Source: Pseudoflavonifractor intestinihominis (GTDB taxonomy: Bacteria > Bacillota > Clostridia > Oscillospirales > Oscillospiraceae). From it: DNA of 64,000 nt. Location: the NCBI RefSeq assembly GCF_040096055.1, contig NZ_JBBMFK010000016.1, forward strand, positions 1 through 64,000, given 5' to 3'. Of the stretch, positions 35,597 to 43,734 are shown in pieces; the first letter of the stretch is position 1; every line of letters starts with the position of its first letter. A program made the position numbers and the translations under genes. A model generated the notes under the pieces. That model did not search any database, was not told where the DNA came from, and saw nothing but the letters and a program-made list of their open reading frames with translations.

Positions 35597-36979
35597 TCAT
35601 CCTTCCATTCTTTCTGTTTCTGTGGTGGTGTCTGTTCTCTCCCGCCGGATGAACCGGAGGGCCGCGCCGAAACGTGGGTGCCGGGCGTTGCCGCCCAGCC
35701 CGGCCACGGCGATGACGCCGTCCCCGTCCGCGGCCACTGGGACCCGTTCCCGGTCCCGCCGGGGGATTTTTTCGTCGATCATCAGCTTTTTCACCGTCCG
35801 GCTCTTCCGGCCGGGCCGGGTCAGCTCGTCGCCCTGCCGCCGGGGGCGGATCACCAGCCCCGGCCATGGGTCCTCCTCCAGCACCAGCTTCCAGTCCGTG
35901 CCCGGAATCGGGTTCTCCCCCCTCACCGGGGTCACCGGCTCAAAGGGAGGACGGGGGTCGTCCCGGGTAGTGAGGAGCAGCTCACCGTACACCCGCTGGG
36001 CCAGCCTGCCGCCCGGCAGGAAGGCCACCGCCGACGGGTCGTCCCCCCGGCACAGGTCCACAATGGCCTCCAGGTGGGCGGCGGAGCAGTCCGTGTCCCC
36101 GTCCCCCATCATCTCCAGCAGCCGCCGGGCGGCCCGTGGAGCGATGGCGGCGGGGGCGTCGGCCAGGTAGCGGGCCTCGATGACCAGGTCGTCCTCCGCC
36201 CACCGGGCGTGGGCGCACACCTGGGCGGCCTGGGCGTTGAGAAAGTCGTTGTCCGAGCGCAGATAGCGGGTGGTGTCCGCCATGCGGCGGACAAAGCCCG
36301 GGTTGAGCTCCTCCAGCAGGGGCACCACCTGGCGGCGGATGCGGTTGCGGGTGAAGCGCTCATCGGAATTGGAGCTGTCCTCCACGTGGGGGATGCTGTA
36401 CAGGGCCAGGTACTCCTCCACCTCCCGGCGGGTGGTGGTGAGCATGGGCCGCACCAGGTCCCCCCGCCGTGGGGCGATGCCCGCCAGGCCCTGGAGCCCG
36501 GTGCCCCGGATCAGGTGGAGCAGCAGGGTCTCGGCGTTGTCGTCGGCGGTGTGGGCGGTGGCGATGCGGTCACAGCCCAGACGCCGGGCCGTGTCCCGCA
36601 GGAAGGCGTACCGCATGTCCCGGGCGGTCTCCTCCAGCCCCCGGCCCTGCCGGGCGGCCTCACCGGCCACATCGCCCCGGCCCACCACCAGCTCCACGGC
36701 GGGCAGGGTGTGCGCCCCATGGGGTCCGTCAAAGCGCTGGGGGCCGCACCACTTGGCCACAAAGTCCCGGACAAAGGCCTCGTCCCGTTCCGACTCCGCG
36801 CCCCGGAGACAGTGGTTGTAGTGGGCGGCAATCAGGTTGAAGCCCAGGATGTCCCGCAGCAGCCAAAGCCGGTGGAGCAGGTACACCGAGTCGGCGCCCC
36901 CGGACACGGCGCACAGCACCGTGCCCCCCCGTGGGAGCATGTCGTATTCCGTTGCAAGGGTGTTGAGGGCGTCTGTCAT
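35597..36979 (-). CDS. tilS: tRNA(Ile)-lysidine synthase
   Basis: A 460-residue enzyme that attaches lysine to C34 of the CAU-anticodon tRNA-Ile, changing its codon reading from AUG to AUA. The PP-loop ATPase motif SGGADS is near the N-terminus (LCAVSGGADSVYLLHRL), with AAHYNHCLRG and AHTADDNAET following. The C-terminal TilS substrate-binding domain ends in RPRRQGDELTRPG and VKKLMIDEKIPRRDRERVPV. It is coupled with hpt and ftsH downstream. Confidence 0.95.
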   Translation of the reverse strand: MTDALNTLATEYDMLPRGGTVLCAVSGGADSVYLLHRLWLLRDILGFNLIAAHYNHCLRGAESERDEAFVRDFVAKWCGPQRFDGPHGAHTLPAVELVVGRGDVAGEAARQGRGLEETARDMRYAFLRDTARRLGCDRIATAHTADDNAETLLLHLIRGTGLQGLAGIAPRRGDLVRPMLTTTRREVEEYLALYSIPHVEDSSNSDERFTRNRIRRQVVPLLEELNPGFVRRMADTTRYLRSDNDFLNAQAAQVCAHARWAEDDLVIEARYLADAPAAIAPRAARRLLEMMGDGDTDCSAAHLEAIVDLCRGDDPSAVAFLPGGRLAQRVYGELLLTTRDDPRPPFEPVTPVRGENPIPGTDWKLVLEEDPWPGLVIRPRRQGDELTRPGRKSRTVKKLMIDEKIPRRDRERVPVAADGDGVIAVAGLGGNARHPRFGAALRFIRRERTDTTTETERMEG

Positions 36980-37011
36980 AAAGTCTCCTTATGGGGTCCA
37001 GGCAAAAGCTC

Positions 37012-37043
37012 TGTTTTTGGGGGAATTCATTTCCCCAAAAACA
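37012..37043. terminator. hairpin between dnaB and tilS
   Basis: TGTTTTTGGGG, a 10-nt loop, CCCCAAAAACA. It may end part of the transcripts from dnaB before tilS. The T-run is weak. Confidence 0.4.
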
Positions 37044-37094
37044 CCTCTCGCCGCCGCTCCGCTCCATCCGGGCTGCGCATGACGGCTCGGACGC

Positions 37095-38444
37095 TCAGTA
37101 CTCCTGGTGCCGCCGGTCGATGGAGGAGAAGGTGGTGTACTCGGGCAGCCACTGGAGCTCCACCGTGCCGGTCTCGCCGTGGCGGTTCTTGGCGATGATG
37201 CACTCGGCCAGGTTGTGGTTCTCGTCGTTGTCGTTGTAGTAGTCGTCCCGGTAGAGGAACATGACGATGTCGGCGTCCTGCTCGATGGCGCCCGACTCAC
37301 GCAGGTCGGAGAGCATGGGGCGCTTGTCGCTGCGGCTCTCGGGGCCGCGGGAGAGCTGGGACAGGCAGACCACCGGCACGTTGAGCTCCTTGGCCATGAT
37401 CTTCAGGGCCCGGGAGATGTCGGAGACGATCTGCTGCCGGTTCTCGTTGCTGCTGCGCTGGGGTCCGCCGGCGGAGGTCATCAGCTGGAGGTAGTCGATG
37501 ACCACCAGGCCCAGGTTGTCCACCCGGCGGCACTTGGCGTTCATGTCGGCCACGGACAGGGCCGGGTTGTCGTCGATGAGGATCTGGGTCCGGTTGAGGG
37601 CGGCCGAGGCGGCGGCGATCTTGGTCCAGTCCTCCTCGGTGAGCCGGCCGGTGACCAGCTTCTTGTTGTCCACAAAGCTCTCGCCGGAGATCAGGCGCAT
37701 GGCCAGCTGTTCCCGGCTCATCTCCAGGGAAAAGAAGACCACCGTCTTGCCCGAGAACTTGCCCGCGTGGAGCAGCACGTTGAGGGCGAAGGAGGTCTTG
37801 CCCATGCCGGGACGGGCGGCCAGCAGGATCAGGTCGGACTTGTTCAGTCCGGCGATGGCCCGGTCCACGTCGGGCATGCCGGTGGACAGGCCGGGCACCT
37901 CGCTGTCCTGGGCGGCCAGCTCGTTGAGCCGCTCGTACACGCTGAGGATGACCGTGGAGATGTGCTCCAGGCCCTGGGCGCCGCGGCCCTGGCGGATGGC
38001 GTAGATCCGCTGCTCCGCCGCCTCCAGCACCTCCTGGGCCGTGCCGGTGCCCTCCTGGATGAGGGCGGTCAGATCTCCCGCCGTCTCGGCGATGCGCCGC
38101 AGCAGGGACTTGTCCTTCACGATGGCCACGTACTCCTTCACGTTGGCCGCCGTGGGGGTGATCTCCATGAGCTGGAGCAGGTAGCTGCGGGAGGTGTTCT
38201 CATCGTACACGCCGTTCTGGCGCATATGGTCCAGCACGGTCACCGGGTCGATGGTCAGGGAGAAGTTGAACATGGAGTAGATGGTCTCGTAGATCTCCCG
38301 GTTCTGCCGCAGGTAGAAGTCCTCGCCCCGCAGCTCCTCCACCACCTCGGGCACGCATCGGGAGTCGATGAGCATGGACCCCAGCACTGCCTGCTCCGCC
38401 TCCACCGAGTGGGGCATCTGCCGGGTCAGCAGCGCCTCATCCAT
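37095..38444 (-). CDS. dnaB: replicative DNA helicase DnaB
   Basis: A 449-residue hexameric fork helicase (called DnaC in Bacillus). The N-terminal helical domain (MPHSVEAEQAVLGSMLID) binds primase and loader. The C-terminal RecA-like domain has Walker A AARPGMGKTSFALNV, the LVVIDYLQLM Walker B and the LSQLSRGPESR and LSDLRESGAIEQDAD segments typical of DnaB. No intein is present. The ATG at 38444 follows AGGAGG. It lies downstream of rplI across a repeat-rich 308-nt gap. Confidence 0.97.
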   Translation of the reverse strand: MDEALLTRQMPHSVEAEQAVLGSMLIDSRCVPEVVEELRGEDFYLRQNREIYETIYSMFNFSLTIDPVTVLDHMRQNGVYDENTSRSYLLQLMEITPTAANVKEYVAIVKDKSLLRRIAETAGDLTALIQEGTGTAQEVLEAAEQRIYAIRQGRGAQGLEHISTVILSVYERLNELAAQDSEVPGLSTGMPDVDRAIAGLNKSDLILLAARPGMGKTSFALNVLLHAGKFSGKTVVFFSLEMSREQLAMRLISGESFVDNKKLVTGRLTEEDWTKIAAASAALNRTQILIDDNPALSVADMNAKCRRVDNLGLVVIDYLQLMTSAGGPQRSSNENRQQIVSDISRALKIMAKELNVPVVCLSQLSRGPESRSDKRPMLSDLRESGAIEQDADIVMFLYRDDYYNDNDENHNLAECIIAKNRHGETGTVELQWLPEYTTFSSIDRRHQEY

Positions 38445-38752
38445 ATTCTCACCTCCTGGGTAAAAATCAAACGCTTTTCTGTCGCGGGACAAAAGCCTTC
38501 CCGGGGGAAGGGGGCACCCCAAAGCCTTCCCCCTCTGGGGGAAGGTGGCATTTGCGCAGCAAATGACGGATGAGGGGAAATTCCTCAGCGACCGTCACAG
38601 TTTCCCTCATCAGTCTCGCTGACGCTCGACAGCTTCCCCCAGTGGGGGAAGCCTATGGGAAGCGCCCTAAGCCTTCCCCCTCTGGGAGAAGGTGCCCCCA
38701 AATGGGGCGGATGAGGGAAGGGGTGTCCCTTTGGGCTGTCCTGGGGCAGTCT
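38445..38752. repeat. cluster of dispersed AGCCTTCCCC repeats between rplI and dnaB
   Basis: The whole 308-nt gap is built of the repeat. Copies lie at about 38491-38518, 38521-38578 (with inner hairpin CATTTGCGCAGCAAATG) and 38668-38720, plus one inverted copy at 38601-38653. No gene is seen. Copy divergence and uneven spacing exclude a CRISPR array. Confidence 0.8.
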
Positions 38753-39199
38753 TTACGCCTCCACCACCATGACGCTGAGGGTACCGGTGATCTCGTAGCC
38801 CAGCTTGACCTTCAGCTTATAGCCGCCGAAGGCCTTGATGGGCTCCTCCTGGACGATCTTGGTCTTGGCGATGTCCAGGCCGAACTGCTCCTTGAGGCAG
38901 TCGGAGATCTCCTTGGAGGTGACGGCGCCGAAGAGCCGGCCGCCGTTGCCGCCCTTGGCGGGCACCTTCACGGTGATGCCGGAGAGCTTCTCGGCGGTGG
39001 CCTGAGCCTCGGCCTTCTCGGCGGCCTCCTGGGCCTTCTTGGCCTTCTCCTGCATCTTCATGGTGTTGATATTCTCCGCCGTGGCCACCACGGCCAGCTT
39101 CCGGGGCAGAAGGAAGTTGCGGGCGTAGCCGTCGCTGGCCTCGATCATCTGTCCCTTCTTGCCCTGACCCTTCACGTCCTGCTGTAAAATAACCTTCAT
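38753..39199 (-). CDS. rplI: 50S ribosomal protein L9
   Basis: 148 residues. The N-terminal L9 domain reads MKVILQQDVKGQGKKGQMIEASDGYARNFLLP, with the signature glycine- and lysine-rich segment. A long central helix follows, then the C-terminal domain with GRLFGAVTSKEIS. AAAGGAA precedes the ATG at 39199. Position between gdpP and dnaB is conserved in Bacillota. Confidence 0.97.
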   Translation of the reverse strand: MKVILQQDVKGQGKKGQMIEASDGYARNFLLPRKLAVVATAENINTMKMQEKAKKAQEAAEKAEAQATAEKLSGITVKVPAKGGNGGRLFGAVTSKEISDCLKEQFGLDIAKTKIVQEEPIKAFGGYKLKVKLGYEITGTLSVMVVEA

Positions 39200-39228
39200 A
39201 TCGTATCGTTCCTTTCTGATATATGCTC

Positions 39229-39984
39229 TTAATATGGCAAATGGAACTCCGCCACACGCCAACCGTCGGCGGTACGCTCCATACGGATGGGATATTCTCT
39301 GGTGATGATCCCCTGCACGGCTATCTCTCCGCCATCTTCGCCCAGAACGGCGTAGTGGCCGATCAGACTGAACTCCACCGCGTCGTCGCTCATGCTCACC
39401 AGCTCGTAGGTGTCCGGCATGTCAGCCCAGTCGTACTCCGTGTCGCTTCCCCGGTCGGCCTGGATAAAGCACATCCCGCCGTCCGGGGTCTCGGTAAAGA
39501 CGGGGATGCGCTCCCCGTCGCCGTCCTCCTGGTACAGCAGCTCCTCTTGGTATTCCGGCGTAAAGACGCTGTCCAGCATGGCCTTGAAGTCAGCCCAGCG
39601 GGCGTACCGCCCCTGGGCCACCAGGTAGGTCCAGCCGTTGTCCAGGGTCAGCTTCTCATACTCGCCCCGCTGGGGCATGGTGCCGTCGGCCAGGGGATAC
39701 TCCTCCACATTGCCGGTGGAGCAGCCCATGAGGAAATTGGCGGCGCTGTACGCCCGCAGGAACAGGTCCCGCTGTTCCTCGTCCAAAAAGCCGGGCACCG
39801 GCTGGTCGGCCATCCAGTCCAGAATGGGGGGCTCCTCCGCCGCCACCAGGCCGGACCCGGTCGAAGCGGACGGGGTGGTCTGGGTGGGCTCAGGCCCGGG
39901 GGACTGGGTGCTGCTTTCGACCGTCTGGCCGCTGCAGGCGGTGAGAAGGAGCGCCAGCAGCAGCAGGGGAATCAGCTTTTTCAT
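39229..39984 (-). CDS. lipoprotein of unknown function, inserted between gdpP and rplI
   Basis: About 251 residues. Signal peptide with lipobox LLTAC (MKKLIPLLLLALLLTACSG) and a Ser/Thr/Pro linker. The mature part has a helical region (FLDEEQRDLFLRAYSAANFL), followed by a beta-rich second half of NTF2/DUF-like appearance (SDDAVEFSLIGHYAVLGEDG...). No family is recognised with confidence. It starts just after the gdpP stop, and the rplI ATG is 30 nt beyond its own stop, so it is embedded in the operon. The start may be one codon earlier (39987). Confidence 0.75.
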   Translation of the reverse strand: MKKLIPLLLLALLLTACSGQTVESSTQSPGPEPTQTTPSASTGSGLVAAEEPPILDWMADQPVPGFLDEEQRDLFLRAYSAANFLMGCSTGNVEEYPLADGTMPQRGEYEKLTLDNGWTYLVAQGRYARWADFKAMLDSVFTPEYQEELLYQEDGDGERIPVFTETPDGGMCFIQADRGSDTEYDWADMPDTYELVSMSDDAVEFSLIGHYAVLGEDGGEIAVQGIITREYPIRMERTADGWRVAEFHLPY

Positions 39985-39991
39985 CATTCCG

Positions 39992-41983
39992 TCACTCATC
40001 CTCAAAATACTGGTCAATGGACCGGATCAGGTTCCGTGTGACCTGGTCCAGGGTGCCGGGCACCTGGGCGCCGGCGGTGGCCGCGTTGCCGCCGCCCCCC
40101 AGCTTTTCCAGCACCACCTGGACGTTGGTGTCCCCCATGCTGCGGGCCGAGATGATGACCCGCTCTCCGTCGGGGAAGAGGACAAAGGACGCGTCGATGC
40201 CCGCGATGTTCAGCAGCTCGTCGGCGGCCTGGGCGGCGGTGACCCGGCCCACGGTGTGGTCCACCCGGGCCACGGCGATGTTGTTGCGGTACATCTTGGC
40301 GTTCTGGATGATGTCGTACTTGGCGATGGTGCCCTCCAGGTCGTTCTGGAAGAGCTTCTTCACGTCGCCGGTGTCCGCCCCGGCCCGGCGCAGGTAGGCC
40401 GCCGCCTCAAAGGTGCGGCCGCCGGTGCGCATGGTGAACTGCTTGGTGTCCAGCACGATGCCGGCCAGCAGGGCCTCCGCCTCGGCCCGCAGCAGGTCGG
40501 CGGGCTCCATGGCGTACTGGATGAGCTCGGTGACCAGCTCGCTGGCGGAGGAGGCGTAGGGCTCGTGGAAGTTGAGGGCGGCGTTGGCGATGTAGGTGGC
40601 CGCCCGGCGGTGGTGGTCGATGACCGCCACCTTGTTGCAGGAGAGCAGCACCTCCTGGGCGGACACCTGCTCGGGCCGGTTGGTGTCCACCACCACCAGC
40701 AGGGCGTTGGCGTCGGCCATGATGAGGGCGTCCTGGGCGGAGAGGAAGGCGTCCCGGTACTCAGGCAGGGCGGAGAGCCGCTCAGCCATGCCGCTGGCCG
40801 GGTTCTGGCCGCTCTCCTTGATGATATGGGCGGGCACGCCCCGCTTCCGGCACAGGGCCATGACGCCGGACGCCGCGCCCATACAGTCCAGATCGGGGTA
40901 CTTGTGGCCCATGATGAACACCATGGACGCGGAGCTGATGAGCTCAGCCAGGGCGTTGGCCATGACCCGGCTCTTCACCTTGGTGCGCTTCTCGGTCTCC
41001 TTGGACCGGCCGCCGTAGAACTCAAAGGTGAACTTGTTCTTCACCACCGCCTGGTCGCCGCCCCGGGAGAGGGCCATGTCGATGGACAGATTGGCGAACT
41101 GGAACAGCTCCTCCAGGCTGTCGGCGTCCTTGCCGATGCCGATGGACAGCGTGGCGGGGATGCCGTTGGGGCTGGTGATGGCGTGGACCGCGTCCAGCAC
41201 GGAGTATTTCCCGTCCTGGTAGGCCTGGAGGTGCCGCTCCTCAAAGAGGAACAGGTAGTGGTCCCGGTTGTAGCGGCAGAAGATGCCCCCGGCGGGGGCC
41301 ACCCACTCGTCCAGCCGGGCGTTGATCTCGCTGAGCAGGGCGGAGCTGGCGTTGTCCGACAGGCCCTTCAAAATCTCCTCGTAGTTGTCCAGCAGCAGGA
41401 TGGCCACCACGGGCCGGGAGTCGTAAAACTCCTCCTTCACATTGGAGAACTCGGTCACATCCACCCAGTAGGTGGTGGCCAGGAAGCTCTGGTGGCCCCG
41501 ATCGTCGGTGCGCACCAGGTGGCCATACACCAGGAAGCGCTTGTCCCCAATGCGCACCTCGTTGGGGCACTGGCTCTTGCCCTCCATGAGCCAGCGGGAG
41601 GTGAAGTCGGGCACTGCGGCGGACAGCTTGGTGTCGAACAGGTGCTCCCGCTCGCCGGTGAGCTGGAGAAAGCGCTCGTTGGACCAGATGACCTCGTCGG
41701 TCTCCGGCTTGAAGATGACCATGGGCAGGGGGGCGTTGACCATGGTGTCCTTGGTGGCCACATCGATGTTGCAGGTGACGTTGTCGATATACTTGAGGAT
41801 CTCCCGGCGGCGCAGGGTGTTGGCCCGGCGGAAGTAGGCGTAGAGCATGAGCACCACCACCGCCTCGGCGATCCCCAGGTACAAGTTGAAGAAGGCGGAG
41901 GCCACGGTGAAGCACACCAGGGCGATGAAATAGAGCCGCAGGCTGGGCTCCAGCAGATGGCTGAGCTTGTTTTTCTTTTTCAT
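39992..41983 (-). CDS. gdpP: cyclic-di-AMP phosphodiesterase GdpP (DHH/DHHA1)
   Basis: 663 residues. Two N-terminal TM helices, a PAS-like domain, a degenerate GGDEF domain (SIGIGKDADSLEEL) and a DHH/DHHA1 phosphodiesterase with IMGHKYPDLDCMGAASG and VIDHHRRA for metal binding. It hydrolyses c-di-AMP to pApA, controlling K+ and osmolyte homeostasis and cell-wall stress; this fits with K+/cation antiporters in the same window, although they are not linked. GGTGAGGA precedes the ATG at 41983. It is the first gene of the minus-strand run to ftsH. Confidence 0.95.
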   Translation of the reverse strand: MKKKNKLSHLLEPSLRLYFIALVCFTVASAFFNLYLGIAEAVVVLMLYAYFRRANTLRRREILKYIDNVTCNIDVATKDTMVNAPLPMVIFKPETDEVIWSNERFLQLTGEREHLFDTKLSAAVPDFTSRWLMEGKSQCPNEVRIGDKRFLVYGHLVRTDDRGHQSFLATTYWVDVTEFSNVKEEFYDSRPVVAILLLDNYEEILKGLSDNASSALLSEINARLDEWVAPAGGIFCRYNRDHYLFLFEERHLQAYQDGKYSVLDAVHAITSPNGIPATLSIGIGKDADSLEELFQFANLSIDMALSRGGDQAVVKNKFTFEFYGGRSKETEKRTKVKSRVMANALAELISSASMVFIMGHKYPDLDCMGAASGVMALCRKRGVPAHIIKESGQNPASGMAERLSALPEYRDAFLSAQDALIMADANALLVVVDTNRPEQVSAQEVLLSCNKVAVIDHHRRAATYIANAALNFHEPYASSASELVTELIQYAMEPADLLRAEAEALLAGIVLDTKQFTMRTGGRTFEAAAYLRRAGADTGDVKKLFQNDLEGTIAKYDIIQNAKMYRNNIAVARVDHTVGRVTAAQAADELLNIAGIDASFVLFPDGERVIISARSMGDTNVQVVLEKLGGGGNAATAGAQVPGTLDQVTRNLIRSIDQYFEDE

Positions 41984-42206
41984 GGCGTCCTCACCTCGGC
42001 ACACAGCACATAATGAGAGAGATTATTATATCAAAAAAAACTTTTCAATACAAGTGCGGCAGCCACATCGTCGGCCGGATTCAGGCCGGGCGGGGCAAAA
42101 AAACGCCCCCGCATTCCCTTTTCCCGTGGAAATTGTATCTCACGTTACATTCTTCCCCCATCCGCCGTGCCATAATAAGGCAAACAGCCCGGGTGTCCGT
42201 CCCCAC

Positions 42207-42235
42207 TTGCGGCCATCCCGTCCGACTGCTATACT
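42207..42235 (+). promoter_or_regulatory. candidate promoter of ilvE
   Basis: TTGCGG (42207-42212), a 17-nt spacer and TATACT (42230-42235). It gives a leader of about 40 nt with no leader peptide or T-box seen. Confidence 0.55.
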
Positions 42236-42279
42236 AATGGGTATCCCATATCTCTCAATCACGTAAGGAGGCCGTCTCC

Positions 42280-43344
42280 ATGCATGAATTTCCCATCACC
42301 CGGGCCGCTCAGCTCAAGCCCAAGCCCGACCCCAAGACTCTGTCCTTCGGCAAGGTCTTTACCGACTACATGTTCCTGATGAACTACAACCCCGACCAGG
42401 GCTGGCATGACGGGCGCATCGTCCCCTACGCCCCCATCTCCCTGGAGCCCTCCGCCATGGTGTTCCACTACGCCCAGGAGGTCTTTGAGGGCATGAAGGC
42501 CTACCGCAACCCCGAGGGCGGCGTGCAGCTGTTCCGGCCCATGGACAATGTCCGCCGGATGAACGACTCCTGCGAGCGCCTGTGCATTCCCAAGCTGCCC
42601 GAAGACCTGGCCCTGGACGGCATCAAGGCCCTGGTCAAGACCGAGTCCGACTGGGTGCCCAGCGAGCCGGGCACCTCTCTGTATATCCGCCCCTTCATCA
42701 TCGCCACTGACGCCAGCCTGGGCGTCCACGCCTCCCACACCTATCTGTTCTGCGTCATCTGCTGCCCCGTGGGCGCCTACTACGCCGAGGGCATCAACCC
42801 GGTGCGCATCTACGTGGAGAGCGAGGATGTCCGCGCCGTCCGCGGCGGCACCGGCTACACCAAGTGCGGCGGCAACTACGCCGCCTCCATCCGGGCCGGC
42901 GAGCGGGCCGAGGGCCAGGGCTACGCCCAGGTTCTGTGGCTGGACGGCGTCCACCGGAAGTACATCGAGGAAGTGGGCTCCATGAACGTCATGTTCAAGG
43001 TGGACGGCGAGGTCATCACCCCCGAGCTCACCGGCTCCGTGCTGCCCGGCATCACCCGCCGCTCCTGCCTGCAGCTGCTGCGGGACTGGGGCTATCCCGT
43101 CCAGGAGCGGCTCATCACCGCCCAGGAGCTCTTTGACGCCGCCGCCGAGGGCAAGCTGGACGAGGCCTGGGGCACCGGCACCGCCGCTGTGGTGTCCCCC
43201 ATCGGCGAGATGGGCTGGGAGGACAAGCACACCGTGGTCAACGGCGGCAAGATCGGCCCCGTCACCCAGAAGCTGTACGACACCCTTACCGGCATCCAGT
43301 GGGGCACCATTCCCGACCCCCACGGCTGGGTGGTCAAGCTCTGA
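42280..43344 (+). CDS. ilvE: branched-chain amino acid aminotransferase
   Basis: A 354-residue PLP enzyme of fold type IV, interconverting Leu/Ile/Val and their 2-oxoacids with glutamate. The PLP lysine is in GGTGYTKCGGNYAAS (Lys195), and the family EVGSMNVMFKVDGEVITPELTGSVLPGITR region is present. The size matches class II BCAT (about 340-360 residues). TAAGGAGG precedes the ATG. It is monocistronic, with its own promoter and terminator, so it is separate from the ilv/leu operon. Confidence 0.96.
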   Translation: MHEFPITRAAQLKPKPDPKTLSFGKVFTDYMFLMNYNPDQGWHDGRIVPYAPISLEPSAMVFHYAQEVFEGMKAYRNPEGGVQLFRPMDNVRRMNDSCERLCIPKLPEDLALDGIKALVKTESDWVPSEPGTSLYIRPFIIATDASLGVHASHTYLFCVICCPVGAYYAEGINPVRIYVESEDVRAVRGGTGYTKCGGNYAASIRAGERAEGQGYAQVLWLDGVHRKYIEEVGSMNVMFKVDGEVITPELTGSVLPGITRRSCLQLLRDWGYPVQERLITAQELFDAAAEGKLDEAWGTGTAAVVSPIGEMGWEDKHTVVNGGKIGPVTQKLYDTLTGIQWGTIPDPHGWVVKL

Positions 43345-43367
43345 GCCTGATAAACGAATAAACGACA

Positions 43368-43406
43368 GAAAACCTCCGCGGACCATGGAGTCCGCGGAGG
43401 TTTTCC
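43368..43406 (+). terminator. terminator of ilvE
   Basis: GAAAACCTCCGCGGA, an 8-nt loop, TCCGCGGAGGTTTTC. Confidence 0.85.
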
Positions 43407-43437
43407 ACATGTTTCGTGCAAATTGTGGACATGCCCC

Positions 43438-43492
43438 AAAGCCTTCCCCCTGGGGGGGAAGGTGGCTGGCCGCAGGCCAGACGGATGAGGGG
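43438..43492. repeat. copy of the dispersed AGCCTTCCCC repeat
   Basis: AAAGCCTTCCCCCTGGGGGGG with inner GGCTGGCC/GGCCAGAC arm and the GGATGAGGGG tail; nearly the same as 14021-14074. Confidence 0.8.
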
Positions 43493-43528
43493 GACGGCAG
43501 ATCTCAATTTGCGAGGACGATGGGTGCC

Positions 43529-43594
43529 TTACTCCGCCTCCAGGTACAGCAGGCACAGGGCCATGGTGTTCTCCAGGCCCTCCCAGTGGGTGCG
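43529..43594 (-). pseudogene. duplicated 3' end of the M42 peptidase gene
   Basis: 66 nt that match 43735-43800 at 65 positions. They encode the last residues of the M42 peptidase (RTHWEGLENTMALCLLYLEAE) and its stop codon. The rest of the gene is absent, so this is a remnant of a partial duplication, separated from the intact gene by about 140 nt of unrelated sequence. Confidence 0.85.
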
Positions 43595-43734
43595 AATCCC
43601 CAGCGGGCCCACGCCCGCCGGGGGCCCCTCTTTTTTATCTGCTCGGGCGGACTGAATCCGCCCGGCATCAGGATTTTGCCTCCGGCAAAATGCCTGGACG
43701 CGCCGGGGCGCGCCGTCGCGCACCCAGCAGCCTT

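Noticed and set aside
38491..38720. Possible CRISPR array in the rplI-dnaB gap
   Set aside because: Repeat units differ in length, orientation and inner sequence, spacing is irregular, and no cas gene is present.
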